Shown in pieces: positions 6,787 through 13,713 of a stretch of DNA of 16,798 bases. A model generated the notes under the pieces. It was not told the DNA's origin and did no database searches. It worked only from the letters and a program-made list of their open reading frames with translations. Source of the DNA: Chloroflexota bacterium (lineage in GTDB: Bacteria; Chloroflexota; Anaerolineae; Anaerolineales; JACQED01). The translations under genes and the position numbers were made by a program. The stretch's first letter is position 1. Every line of letters begins with the position of its first letter. The stretch is from the NCBI GenBank assembly GCA_016200785.1, contig JACQED010000124.1, forward strand, positions 1-16,798. The letters are read 5' to 3'.

Positions 6787-7801
6787 GATGCCGGCGACCG
6801 GCCTCACCGGGCTGCAGAAAGCCGCGGCCCTCCTCGTCACGCTGGGCGTCGAGCGCTCGTCTGCAATTCTGCAGAATCTGGCCGAGGGCGAGTTGGAGCG
6901 CGTCCTGCTGGCCTTGAGCGAGGCCGGCTCGCTGGCCGCCGACGCTCGGTGCTCGGTTCTGCAAGAAGCGCAAGACCTGGCGCTGGCTGGATCCGGCATG
7001 ATGTCAGGCGGCATCGAATACGCCCGCCAACTGCTGGCACGGGCGGTCGGCCCCCGGCGCGGCGCGGAAATTCTCGAGCGCTTGGCCGCCCATCAGCAAC
7101 GCTCGTCATTCGACATCGTTCGCGACGCCGACCCGGCGCAGGTGGCCTCACTCCTAAGCGAAGAGCACCCGCAGACGATCGCCGTCGTGCTCTCGTATCT
7201 GGAGGCCAATCAAGCCGCCGCCATCCTCAGCCGCATGAGCGCGGAACTCCAGTCCGACGTGACCCTGCGCCTGGCGCAGATGGAGCGCATCTCGCCACAA
7301 GTCGTCCAACAGGTCGAGCGCGGCCTCAAACGCAAACTGTCCGGCGTGTTGAGCGAGGCCGATTTCAAGGCTACCGGCGGCGTGACGTTCCTGGTCAAGG
7401 TGCTCAACCAAGTGGATCGCGGCGTGCAGAAGGCCATTCTCGAATCGCTCGAAGCCAGCAACCCGGCGCTGACGGAAGAGATCCGCGCCAACATGTTCAC
7501 CTTTGACGACATCGTGAAACTCGACGACCGCGCCATCCAGCGCATGCTGCGCGATGTCAACAAGCAAGACCTGACCCTGGCCCTCAAAGGCGCGCCGGAG
7601 AAAATCCGCGACCTGATCTTCCGCAACATGTCCGAGCGGGCGCGGGAGGGCCTCAAGGAAGAACTCGAAATCCTCGGCCCGCAGTTGGCCAAGAACGTAT
7701 ACGCCGCCCAGCGCAAGATCGTGGAGGTCATTCGCGCGCTGGAGGCCTCGGAAGAAATCATCATCGCCGGTGGAGGCGGCGGCAATGAACTCATCGCGTA
7801 G
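6779..7801 (+). CDS. fliG: Flagellar motor switch protein FliG
   Basis: FliG is the rotor protein on the cytoplasmic face of the MS ring; it transmits torque from the stator and takes part in switching. The 340-residue length is normal. Residues ~6-100 bind FliF. The middle domain carries the EHPQ motif (129-132) that contacts FliM. The C-terminal domain has the charged torque helix region (FTFDDIVKLDDRAIQRMLRD) followed by LALKGAPEKIRDLIFRNMSE, both close to the family pattern. The start ATG has GGAGG 12 bases upstream inside fliF; the second Met, three codons later, is an alternative. The end overlaps fliH by 17 bp. Confidence 0.97.
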   Translation: MSEMPATGLTGLQKAAALLVTLGVERSSAILQNLAEGELERVLLALSEAGSLAADARCSVLQEAQDLALAGSGMMSGGIEYARQLLARAVGPRRGAEILERLAAHQQRSSFDIVRDADPAQVASLLSEEHPQTIAVVLSYLEANQAAAILSRMSAELQSDVTLRLAQMERISPQVVQQVERGLKRKLSGVLSEADFKATGGVTFLVKVLNQVDRGVQKAILESLEASNPALTEEIRANMFTFDDIVKLDDRAIQRMLRDVNKQDLTLALKGAPEKIRDLIFRNMSERAREGLKEELEILGPQLAKNVYAAQRKIVEVIRALEASEEIIIAGGGGGNELIA

Positions 7802-8624
7802 CCGCGTGATCAGGGCCCATCAGGTCGTGCTCTGCGCCGACGACTACGAAGTGATCGCCCCGGCCGCGCCCGCGCTGCGCCACTGGCCCTCGGCCGAGGC
7901 GGCTGGGCAGAGCACGCCACTCCCATTCGTTGACACCCCGGCCGGCCCGGCCATCTCGCCACAGGTGGGCGAAGTCCAACAAGCCCTGCTGACGGCGGCA
8001 GTCGCGCAGGGCCAGCAAGTTCTATGGCAGAGCCGGCGGGAGGCGGCCGAGATCGTCCGGCAGGCCAAGGAAGAAGCGGCCGAGATCGCTCAGCAGGCGC
8101 GTCAGGCCGGGCTGGCCGCCGCCGAGGCCGAAACCGGCGAACTGCTCTTTTCCGCCAAAGGCGTCTACGACGAAGTGCGCGCGTGGCGCGAGTCCATGCT
8201 GGCCGCAGGCGAAGAGGCCGTGCTAAGTCTGGTCGCCGCTGTCGCCCATATCATCTTCGGCGAAGGCCTGGCGCTGGACGCCGGGACGCTGAAATCGGCC
8301 TTCGCCCGCGCCTTGGCCGAGGCCAAACCGCTCGGCGATCTGCGCGTTCATGTCCATCCCGACGACGACGCCCTGCTCGACCCGCACTGGCCCCAGCAGC
8401 AATCCGCCCTGATCGGCCAGCGCCTGGAACTGGTGCCCGATCCGGCCGTCCGGCGCGGCGGCTGCCTGGTCGAAGGCCAATACGGTTCGGTGGACGCGCG
8501 AGTGGAGACGCAAATGCAGGTGGCCCTCGACGCCGTGTTCGCGGCCTCGCCGGCGGCGGCCCCTGGCGACGCTCCCGCGGTTCCACTGCCCAGAATCGGC
8601 TCCTCCGCAGAAGCAGAAGCATGA
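7785..8624 (+). CDS. fliH: Flagellar export ATPase regulator FliH
   Basis: FliH is the peripheral stalk of the export apparatus. It binds FliI and tethers it to the C ring, and resembles parts of F- and V-ATPase stalks. I place the start at ATG 7785, because GGAGG (7772-7776) lies eight bases upstream; an in-frame GTG at 7770 has no such support. This gives 279 residues. After a variable N-terminus, residues ~75-120 form a coiled coil (SRREAAEIVRQAKEEAAEIA). The C-terminal domain includes DLRVHVHPDDDALLD and the conserved GGCLVEGQYGSVDARVETQM. A partial copy of the 18-bp palindrome encodes residues 47-52 (PFVDTP). The stop overlaps the fliI start as ATGA. Confidence 0.92.
   Translation: MNSSRSRVIRAHQVVLCADDYEVIAPAAPALRHWPSAEAAGQSTPLPFVDTPAGPAISPQVGEVQQALLTAAVAQGQQVLWQSRREAAEIVRQAKEEAAEIAQQARQAGLAAAEAETGELLFSAKGVYDEVRAWRESMLAAGEEAVLSLVAAVAHIIFGEGLALDAGTLKSAFARALAEAKPLGDLRVHVHPDDDALLDPHWPQQQSALIGQRLELVPDPAVRRGGCLVEGQYGSVDARVETQMQVALDAVFAASPAAAPGDAPAVPLPRIGSSAEAEA
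7925..7938. repeat. Partial palindrome copy in fliH
   Basis: ATTCGTTGACACCC matches the right half of the 18-bp palindrome and its constant ACCC flank. The left half is absent. It is read in the same frame as copy 4 (FVDT) and lies in the unconserved N-terminal linker of FliH. A 14-base match by chance is unlikely in 17 kb, so it is probably a decayed or partial copy. Confidence 0.6.
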
Positions 8625-9949
8625 TTCTTCCGCCGCCCCCTGACCTCGCCAAGCATCACCGCACCCTGTCCGGCCTGAACACCGCCCGCCTCGCCGGCCG
8701 TGTCGTTCAGATCGTCGGCCTCACGCTCGAAGCCTGCGGCCTTGACTGTCAGATCGGCGAAGTATGCGAAATTCCGAACGGCGGAACGTCGCCGCTGCTG
8801 GCCGAAGTGGTCGGCTTTCGCAACGAACGCGCTCTGCTCATGCCGCTGGGCGAAATGCAGGGCATTCAGCCAGGCTGCCCGATCTACCCGCGCCGTTCCG
8901 CGTTCCGCGCTCCAGTTGGCACGGCGCTGTTGGGCCGCGTATTGGACGGGATGGGCCGCCCGATTGACGGCCGTGGCCCCCTGGGCACGGTTGAGACCGC
9001 GCCCATCCACAATGCCGCGCCGCACCCCCTGCGCCGCCAGGCCATCGCCGAGCCGCTGGTGACCGGCGTGCGCGCGATTGACGGCCTGCTCACCTGCGGC
9101 AAAGGCCAGCGCATGGGCATCTTCGCCGGCAGCGGCGTGGGCAAGAGCATGCTCATGGGCACGCTCGCCCGCAGTTCCAAATCGGATGTCTCGGTCATCG
9201 CCCTCGTCGGCGAGCGCGGGCGCGAGGTGCAGGAATTTGTCGAGCGCGATCTGGGGCCGGCCGGCCTGGCCCGATCGGTGGTCATCGTCTCGACCTCGGA
9301 TCAGCCGGCGCTGGTGCGCCTCAAGGCGGCCTGGGTCGCCACCACTATCGCCGAATACTTCCGCGATCAGGGCCTGCACGTAACCTTCTTGATGGACTCG
9401 GTCACGCGCTTTGCGATGGCCCAGCGCGAAGTCGGGCTGGCGATTGGCGAGCCGCCGGCCAGCAAGGGCTATACCCCTTCGGTCTTCGCGCTCCTGCCCA
9501 AACTGCTGGAACGCGCCGGCGCCTCCGAGCGCGGGACGATCACCGGCTTCTTCACCGTGCTGGTGGAAGGCGACGATTTCAATGAGCCGATCTGCGACGC
9601 GGCGCGCAGTATTCTCGACGGACACGTCGTTCTCACCCGCGACCTGGCCGCGCGCAATCATTACCCGGCGATTGACGTGCTCAACAGCGTTAGCCGCGTG
9701 ATGCCCGCCGTCACCCCGCCCGAACACCGCGAGCGCGCCGCGCAGTTTCGCAAATTGCTGGCAACCTACGAGAAGGCGCGCGATCTGGTGAACATCGGCG
9801 CGTATGCCGCCGGCTCCGACCCGGAGATTGACGCCGCGCTGGCCGCCCTGCCGGCCATGCAGGCCTTCCTGCGTCAGGGGATGGAGTTCACCCCGTTCGA
9901 AGACACCCGGCGCATGTTGGATGAAATAGGAGCGCACTATGCCGCCTAA
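8621..9949 (+). CDS. fliI: Flagellum-specific ATPase FliI
   Basis: FliI is the export ATPase, homologous to the F1 beta subunit, which hexamerises with FliJ in the centre. The 442-residue product starts at ATG 8621, overlapping the fliH stop by 4 bp. The open frame upstream of it is only a shadow of fliH. The Walker A loop is GIFAGSGVGKSMLMG, with K175. The catalytic glutamate region is VGERGREVQEF (E198). Walker B is VTFLMDSVTRFAMAQREVGL (D259), followed by GEPPASKGYTPSVFALLPKL, a flagellar/type III signature distinguishing it from F1 subunits. All key residues are present and the length is normal. The end overlaps fliJ by 11 bp. Confidence 0.97.
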   Translation: MILPPPPDLAKHHRTLSGLNTARLAGRVVQIVGLTLEACGLDCQIGEVCEIPNGGTSPLLAEVVGFRNERALLMPLGEMQGIQPGCPIYPRRSAFRAPVGTALLGRVLDGMGRPIDGRGPLGTVETAPIHNAAPHPLRRQAIAEPLVTGVRAIDGLLTCGKGQRMGIFAGSGVGKSMLMGTLARSSKSDVSVIALVGERGREVQEFVERDLGPAGLARSVVIVSTSDQPALVRLKAAWVATTIAEYFRDQGLHVTFLMDSVTRFAMAQREVGLAIGEPPASKGYTPSVFALLPKLLERAGASERGTITGFFTVLVEGDDFNEPICDAARSILDGHVVLTRDLAARNHYPAIDVLNSVSRVMPAVTPPEHRERAAQFRKLLATYEKARDLVNIGAYAAGSDPEIDAALAALPAMQAFLRQGMEFTPFEDTRRMLDEIGAHYAA

Positions 9950-10388
9950 ATTCTCCCTCCAATCCGTGCTCGACTATCGCCACAGCCGCGTCGAGGCGCT
10001 CGAAGTCGAACTGGGCCGCCTGCTTGCCGCCCGCTTGCAAGCCGAGGCCCGCCTCGAAGCCCTGCGCGACGACCGCCGCCGTCTCTTCGACGAACTGCGC
10101 GGCCAGCAGGCCGGGACGCTGAACCTCGGCGCGATTGCCCAACTGCGCCTCAACCTGAAAACGGTCGAGGGTCACGTCACGCGCCACGAAACCGCGCTGG
10201 CCGACCTCGTGCTGCAGATCGAGCGACGACGGCTTGAACTGGTCGTGGCCAACCAGGATGAAGAAACGCTGGCCACCCTAAAGAATAAGGAATTGGAACG
10301 GCATCGGGCGGCGCTCGGCAGACATGAGAATCGCCTGCGCGACGACCTCTATATCGCGCGCGCCTATCAACAGCGGCAACAGCCATGA
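9939..10388 (+). CDS. fliJ: Flagellar export protein FliJ
   Basis: FliJ is the central-stalk coiled-coil protein of the export ATPase, analogous to F1 gamma, and links FliI to the gate protein FlhA. The 149-residue product begins FSLQSVLDYRHSRVEALEVE, typical of FliJ, and is almost wholly predicted coiled coil with many Leu, Glu and Arg residues in heptad-like spacing. It ends in RLRDDLYIARAYQQRQQP. AGGAG at 9928-9932 lies six bases before the ATG, and the start overlaps the end of fliI. Primary sequence is poorly conserved in this family, so the call rests on length, composition, N-terminus and position. Confidence 0.9.
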   Translation: MPPKFSLQSVLDYRHSRVEALEVELGRLLAARLQAEARLEALRDDRRRLFDELRGQQAGTLNLGAIAQLRLNLKTVEGHVTRHETALADLVLQIERRRLELVVANQDEETLATLKNKELERHRAALGRHENRLRDDLYIARAYQQRQQP

Positions 10389-10897
10389 TCGATCCGACCA
10401 CCTTCTCTATTCAATCTCTGCTCCTTCAACTCATCGAGAAGTTGCTGGAGCGTCTCCCGGCCGCTACGCGGAGCGGGGCCGGCTCGGCCACCCCCGGCTC
10501 GGCCGCCCCCGGCGATTTCGATTCGATCATCCAGAAGGCCGCCGCCCGCTACGGGGTGGATGCGCGCCTGGTGCGCGCGGTGGTTCGCGCCGAATCGAAT
10601 TTCAATCCCGACGCCGTCTCGGGCGCGGGAGCGCAGGGCTTGATGCAGTTGATGCCCGGCACCGCCGCGGGCCTGGGTGTGTCCGACCCCTTCGACCCGC
10701 AGCAGAACGTAGACGGCGGCGTGCGCCTACTGCGCAACTTGCTCGATCGCTACCACGGCAGCGTGCCGCTGGCGCTAGCCGCCTACAACGCTGGGCCGGG
10801 CGCGGTAGATCGGTACGGAGGCATTCCGCCCTACCGCGAAACGCAAGCCTACGTCCCCCGCGTCCTCTCGTTGATGCAGAACACTTGGAGCGCCTGA
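10385..10897 (+). CDS. Lytic transglycosylase (SLT family) of flagellar operon
   Basis: This enzyme cleaves peptidoglycan glycan strands, here probably to let the rod through the wall. The 170-residue product has a Leu-rich amphipathic helix (residues ~9-24), a short Gly/Ala/Pro linker, and a soluble-lytic-transglycosylase domain from ~45. Its motifs are AVVRAESNFNPDAVS with catalytic E70, GAQGLMQLMPGTA, and ALAAYNAGPGAVDRYGGIPP ending in TQAYVPRVL. There is no signal peptide, so export through the flagellar apparatus, as for FlgJ-type enzymes, is a reasonable inference. The ATG overlaps the fliJ stop as ATGA. It stands where Firmicutes operons carry the ylxF-type gene. Confidence 0.92.
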   Translation: MIDPTTFSIQSLLLQLIEKLLERLPAATRSGAGSATPGSAAPGDFDSIIQKAAARYGVDARLVRAVVRAESNFNPDAVSGAGAQGLMQLMPGTAAGLGVSDPFDPQQNVDGGVRLLRNLLDRYHGSVPLALAAYNAGPGAVDRYGGIPPYRETQAYVPRVLSLMQNTWSA

Positions 10898-10900
10898 GCC

Positions 10901-11317
10901 ATGACCGACAGCATTTCACCTTTGAGCCTCACCGACGACGCCCTGCGGACGGCCCAGACGGCCCTCGACGGCCTCGCCCTCCGGCAGGAAATGATCGGGC
11001 GCAACATCGCCAATGTGGACACGCCCGGCTACCGGGCGCAGAACGTCTCGTTCGAGAACACGCTTCAGCGGGCGCAGGGCGATTCACAGGTGCTCGGCAT
11101 CGTCACTACGCGCGCCGGACATCTGGCCGCCCCCGCCCGCCCGGCGCTCATGCAAGTCGTCTCGCGCCGGGGCGGCAGCGTTCGCGCCGACGACAACAAT
11201 GTGGACATTGACCGTGAGTTGACCGAGATGGCGGAGACCGGCATCCGCTTTCAGGCGCTCACCCAACTCGTCAGCAAGAAACTGCTCTTGCTGAAATCCA
11301 TAGCCACAGGGAGGTAA
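10901..11317 (+). CDS. flgB: Flagellar proximal rod protein FlgB
   Basis: FlgB is a proximal rod subunit next to FliE and FlgC. The 138-residue product has the family start (ALRTAQTALDGLALRQEMIG, then RNIANVDTPGYRAQNVSFEN) and the end DNNVDIDRELTEMAETGIRF followed by LVSKKLLLLKSI, which is diagnostic for FlgB over FlgC. GGAG at 10887-10890 lies ten bases upstream. It starts 3 bp after the transglycosylase. The position is unusual: flgB is normally just before flgC, which here lies ~6.1 kb upstream. Its last codons (GGG AGG) serve as ribosome site for fliK. Confidence 0.95.
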   Translation: MTDSISPLSLTDDALRTAQTALDGLALRQEMIGRNIANVDTPGYRAQNVSFENTLQRAQGDSQVLGIVTTRAGHLAAPARPALMQVVSRRGGSVRADDNNVDIDRELTEMAETGIRFQALTQLVSKKLLLLKSIATGR

Positions 11318-11323
11318 AGCCAT

Positions 11324-12733
11324 ATGCTCGATGCCATTGCACTGCCGATGGCCGCCGCGCCATCGGCCTCGGAGACGGCCGGGCCGCTCGGCTCCACGAC
11401 AAACAACGGCCCGCCGTTCAGAGAACTGTTACAGGCCTCACTGGCGTCCCTCGAAGAGCCGGTCGAGTCGCCGTCGGGATCGTCGGCCAACGCCGACCCG
11501 TCGGCGCTAGCCGCACTCGGCATGTTGTTCACGCCGATCGCGCCGCCGTCAACGAATTCGTTGACACCCGCCCCGCCGGCGCCGGAAGGCGAGGCTGTCA
11601 CCGCTCCGGCAATTACCACCACGCCGCCGCAACCTGCCGCGCCCGCGCTGGCCGAGTTCCCAACCCTCCCGGCCGCCCAACCGCCGACCGTCGCCGGAAC
11701 GGCCGGCCGTGGGTCTACGCCGTTGGATGTGAACAACGCTCTGCCCGCGACTCCGGCGGCGACCGCGCCCGTCGAGACGGTTGACGATCCCGGCGCGACG
11801 TCCGGTGAGCTACTTGTCATCCCTCACCCGCTCCCCGCCCCGCCCCTCGCGACACCCGCGCCGATGGTCAGTCCCCAACCGCGCGACGGCGAGTCCACCG
11901 TCGAACCGCCGACCGCGCCGGAGGCAGAAACTCCATCGCCCCCGGCGCCGGGCGTGCCGAACGCGGCGAACACCACACTTTCCGAAGGCGAAGGGGACGC
12001 GCCGCCGTCAACGAATTCGTTGACACCCGTCTGGGGGCTTCACCGCGCAGAAGACACCCTGCCCGTCGCCCGAGGCGTCCGGGAGCAGACGGAGGCGCAA
12101 CCTCAGGCGCTGGGTGTTCGGTATCGGGCAGAGACGCCGCCTTCGGCGCGGGGCCTCCGGCAGGCGGGCGAGTCGCCGCCCGGCGCGGACCCGGCGGAGT
12201 TGCCCGATCCGGCGACTTCCGCGCTCCATGTCGGCGAGCCGGCCCGCTTGACGGAGGCTCACAACACAGACCCGGCGGGCAGCCCCTCACTCGTCGCTCA
12301 AATCGGAAACGCCGTCGAGACAACGACTCGATCCGGCCAAGCCTCGCTCCGCCTGGCGTTGTTTCCCGAAAGCCTGGGCCGCGTGGACTTGCGCCTCACG
12401 GCGAGCGCGGACGGCCTGCGCGTCACCCTCACCGCCGACCTCGCGGCGACCGGCAACTTGCTCGAACGCCATCTGGACGACTTGCGGCGCGCGCTGGCCG
12501 ACTCCGGCCTTAACGTAGCCTCGATCTCGGTCGGCCTCGGCGAGCGTCAGGGCTTCGGCGCGAACGCGCAGCCGAACGGCCAACCCTTCGGCTTCGAGTG
12601 GCAGGGGCCGCCTCACGTCCCGGCGCCGCAGTGGGAGGGCATACGGCCCGCCCCCGCGCCGGAACCCAAAGCAGTCACGCCGGGCGTGCCCGCGCCGGGC
12701 GACACCGGCTCGAAGGTGGACTATCGCGTCTGA
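11324..12733 (+). CDS. fliK: Flagellar hook-length control protein FliK
   Basis: FliK is exported during hook growth, measures the hook and switches export to filament substrates through FlhB. The 469-residue product has a long Pro/Ala/Thr-rich N-terminal ruler part (to ~325). A C-terminal domain (~335-410) carries the family core: LRLALFPESLGRVDLRLTAS, then LTADLAATGNLLERHLDDLR and ALADSGLNVASISVGLG. GGAGG within the last codons of flgB precedes the start. The ruler contains two copies of the 18-bp palindrome (residues 76-82 and 229-235). Immediately after the second come four degenerate 13-residue repeats (238-289). Insertions here change ruler length, so they could affect hook length; that is inference. 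Confidence 0.92.
   Translation: MLDAIALPMAAAPSASETAGPLGSTTNNGPPFRELLQASLASLEEPVESPSGSSANADPSALAALGMLFTPIAPPSTNSLTPAPPAPEGEAVTAPAITTTPPQPAAPALAEFPTLPAAQPPTVAGTAGRGSTPLDVNNALPATPAATAPVETVDDPGATSGELLVIPHPLPAPPLATPAPMVSPQPRDGESTVEPPTAPEAETPSPPAPGVPNAANTTLSEGEGDAPPSTNSLTPVWGLHRAEDTLPVARGVREQTEAQPQALGVRYRAETPPSARGLRQAGESPPGADPAELPDPATSALHVGEPARLTEAHNTDPAGSPSLVAQIGNAVETTTRSGQASLRLALFPESLGRVDLRLTASADGLRVTLTADLAATGNLLERHLDDLRRALADSGLNVASISVGLGERQGFGANAQPNGQPFGFEWQGPPHVPAPQWEGIRPAPAPEPKAVTPGVPAPGDTGSKVDYRV
11548..11565. repeat. 18-bp palindrome, copy 2 (in fliK)
   Basis: A perfect GTCAACGAATTCGTTGAC followed by ACCCG, read as STNSLTP at residues 76-82 of FliK within a Pro/Ala-rich linker. The reading frame is the same as for copies 1 and 3. 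Confidence 0.95.
12007..12024. repeat. 18-bp palindrome, copy 3 (in fliK)
   Basis: A perfect copy followed by ACCCG, read as STNSLTP at residues 229-235 of FliK, 459 bp after copy 2. It is preceded by the same GCCGCC bases as copy 2. Confidence 0.95.
12035..12190 (+). repeat. Four degenerate 13-residue repeats in FliK
   Basis: Residues 238-289 of FliK divide into four 13-residue units (39 bp each) with the approximate consensus G-[LV]-R-x-x-A-E-x-x-P-x-A-[RL]. The first is GLHRAEDTLPVAR and the third GVRYRAETPPSAR. DNA identity is lower than protein likeness, so this is an old tandem amplification. It directly follows palindrome copy 3. Confidence 0.6.
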
Positions 12734-12760
12734 TTCCCAATTCCCAATTACCAATTACCA
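12733..12760. repeat. Four-unit heptanucleotide repeat before flgD
   Basis: Four 7-base units lie end to end (ATTCCCA twice, ATTACCA twice) in the 47-bp gap between fliK and flgD. They begin at the last base of the fliK stop codon and end ten bases before the flgD ribosome site. This is an AT-rich island in a GC-rich cluster and belongs to the same heptamer type as the tract at 13625. Confidence 0.8.
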
Positions 12761-12780
12761 TTCTCTCTTTGGAGGCGACC

Positions 12781-13194
12781 ATGCTCTTCAACACCATCGG
12801 CCCGGCCGCCAGCGGCAGGCCGAACCAAACGACGACGACCAACCCTTCGGCCACCGACGTGGGCAGCGGTCAGTTCATGCAGTTGTTGCTGGCGCAACTG
12901 CGCAATCAGAACCCGCTCGACCCGGTGGAGGACAAGGACTTCATGGGGCAAGTCACGGCGATGAACTCCCTGCAGGAGTTGCAGAAGATGAACACCGCTC
13001 TGCAGGGCCTGACCAAAACCAACCGCCTATCCGAGGCCGCCGGGCTGATCGGGCGGGTGGTGCAGGCCCGCGCGGCCGACGGCCAGACGCGCTCCGGCCT
13101 CGTCACCGGCGTCACGCTTCAGAACGACCGCGTGATGCTCTGGCTGGGGCGCGATCCGGTGGACCTGTCCGACGTGATCGGCGTGAGCGCGTGA
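12781..13194 (+). CDS. flgD: Hook assembly scaffold protein FlgD (short form)
   Basis: FlgD is the temporary cap that guides polymerisation of hook subunits. ATG 12781 has GGAGG at 12771-12775. A longer open frame upstream only reads the shadow of fliK. The 137-residue product holds the conserved N-terminal domain: SGQFMQLLLAQLRNQNPLDP, followed by DKDFMGQVTAMNSLQELQKM and a small domain with RLSEAAGLIGRVVQA. The larger C-terminal domains of proteobacterial FlgD are absent. This short form is like that of Bacillus and other monoderms. The next gene starts 4 bp after its stop. Confidence 0.93.
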   Translation: MLFNTIGPAASGRPNQTTTTNPSATDVGSGQFMQLLLAQLRNQNPLDPVEDKDFMGQVTAMNSLQELQKMNTALQGLTKTNRLSEAAGLIGRVVQARAADGQTRSGLVTGVTLQNDRVMLWLGRDPVDLSDVIGVSA

Positions 13195-13198
13195 CGAT

Positions 13199-13594
13199 AT
13201 GACCCAACCGATCTCGACCAACACCGTCAACCCGGCCCTGCCCCGGCCGGCCAACCCGCCCCGTCCCGCCCTGGTACCCGGCGCGACCTTCGCCGAGGCC
13301 CTCGACCGCGCCGGCCGGGACGCCGGGGTGCGGTTCTCCTCACATGCCCAGAAGCGGATGGAAGTGCGCGACATCCGCCTGGACGATACCGGCCTCGCCC
13401 GGCTGAACGACGCCGTGGAGCGCGCCGCCCGGCACGGCGGCCGGCAATCGCTGGTGCTCATGGACGATCTGGCGTTCATCGTCAACGTCCGGGATCGGCT
13501 GATCGTCACCGCGCTCGACGGCGGCAGCCGCAAGGAGGGTGTTTTCACGCAGATTGACAGCGTCGTGCTGGCCCTCGAGGGCGACAAATCCTAG
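13199..13594 (+). CDS. TIGR02530-type flagellar operon protein
   Basis: The 131-residue product has a Pro-rich N-terminus (to ~28) and then a conserved domain: FSSHAQKRMEVRDIRLDDTG, a helix with DAVERAARHG, QSLVLMDDLAFIVNVRDRLI and FTQIDSVVLAL. I recognise this as the 'flagellar operon protein' family TIGR02530, found mainly in Firmicutes between flgD and flgE. Its role is not well established; a chaperone or regulator of hook assembly is plausible from position only. It starts 4 bp after flgD with no clear ribosome site, so it is probably coupled. Confidence 0.85.
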   Translation: MTQPISTNTVNPALPRPANPPRPALVPGATFAEALDRAGRDAGVRFSSHAQKRMEVRDIRLDDTGLARLNDAVERAARHGGRQSLVLMDDLAFIVNVRDRLIVTALDGGSRKEGVFTQIDSVVLALEGDKS

Positions 13595-13622
13595 CAGGCC
13601 GGCCCTCGTGGAGGAGGCCTGC
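13594..13622. other. Hairpin after the TIGR02530-type gene
   Basis: GCAGGCC (13594-13600) and GGCCTGC (13616-13622) form a 7-bp GC stem with a 15-base loop, starting at the last base of the stop codon. No T-run follows. It could stabilise or partly end the upstream transcript, but it is not a clear intrinsic terminator. Confidence 0.4.
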
Positions 13623-13624
13623 CA

Positions 13625-13645
13625 TCTCCCAATTACCAATTAGTA
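13625..13645. repeat. Short heptanucleotide tract before flgE
   Basis: Three heptamer-phased units lie end to end: TCTCCCA, ATTACCA and ATTAGTA. The central unit is identical to units upstream of flgD, and the others are degenerate. The tract lies directly left of the hairpin element at 13647. Confidence 0.55.
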
Positions 13646-13646
13646 C

Positions 13647-13692
13647 AGACGCGACACCCAGCACCTGCGGTCTGGGCAGGTGTGTCGCGTCT
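13647..13692. repeat. Inverted-repeat element upstream of flgE
   Basis: AGACGCGACAC (13647-13657) pairs perfectly with GTGTCGCGTCT (13682-13692). Inside, ACCTGC (13663-13668) pairs with GCAGGT (13676-13681), leaving a five-base bulge on the left. The outer AGACG/CGTCT ends are shared with the element at the flaG stop, which suggests one family. It occupies the 119-bp gap before flgE and ends nine bases before the flgE ribosome site. It could act on hook-gene expression as RNA structure or be an inert dispersed repeat. Confidence 0.8.
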
Positions 13693-13713
13693 CTAGTCTA
13701 CGGAGGCAATCTC

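Noticed and set aside
7770..7784. GTG start for fliH
   Set aside because: The GGAGG ribosome site lies between this GTG and ATG 7785, so it can serve only the ATG.
8024..8620. N-terminal extension of the fliI frame by ~199 residues
   Set aside because: It is the fliH sequence read in another frame and very Arg-rich. FliI of normal length starts at 8621 with a 4-bp overlap to fliH.
12598..12780. Longer start for flgD
   Set aside because: The upstream part overlaps the FliK C-terminus and the heptamer tract. ATG 12781 has a perfect GGAGG and matches the normal FlgD beginning.
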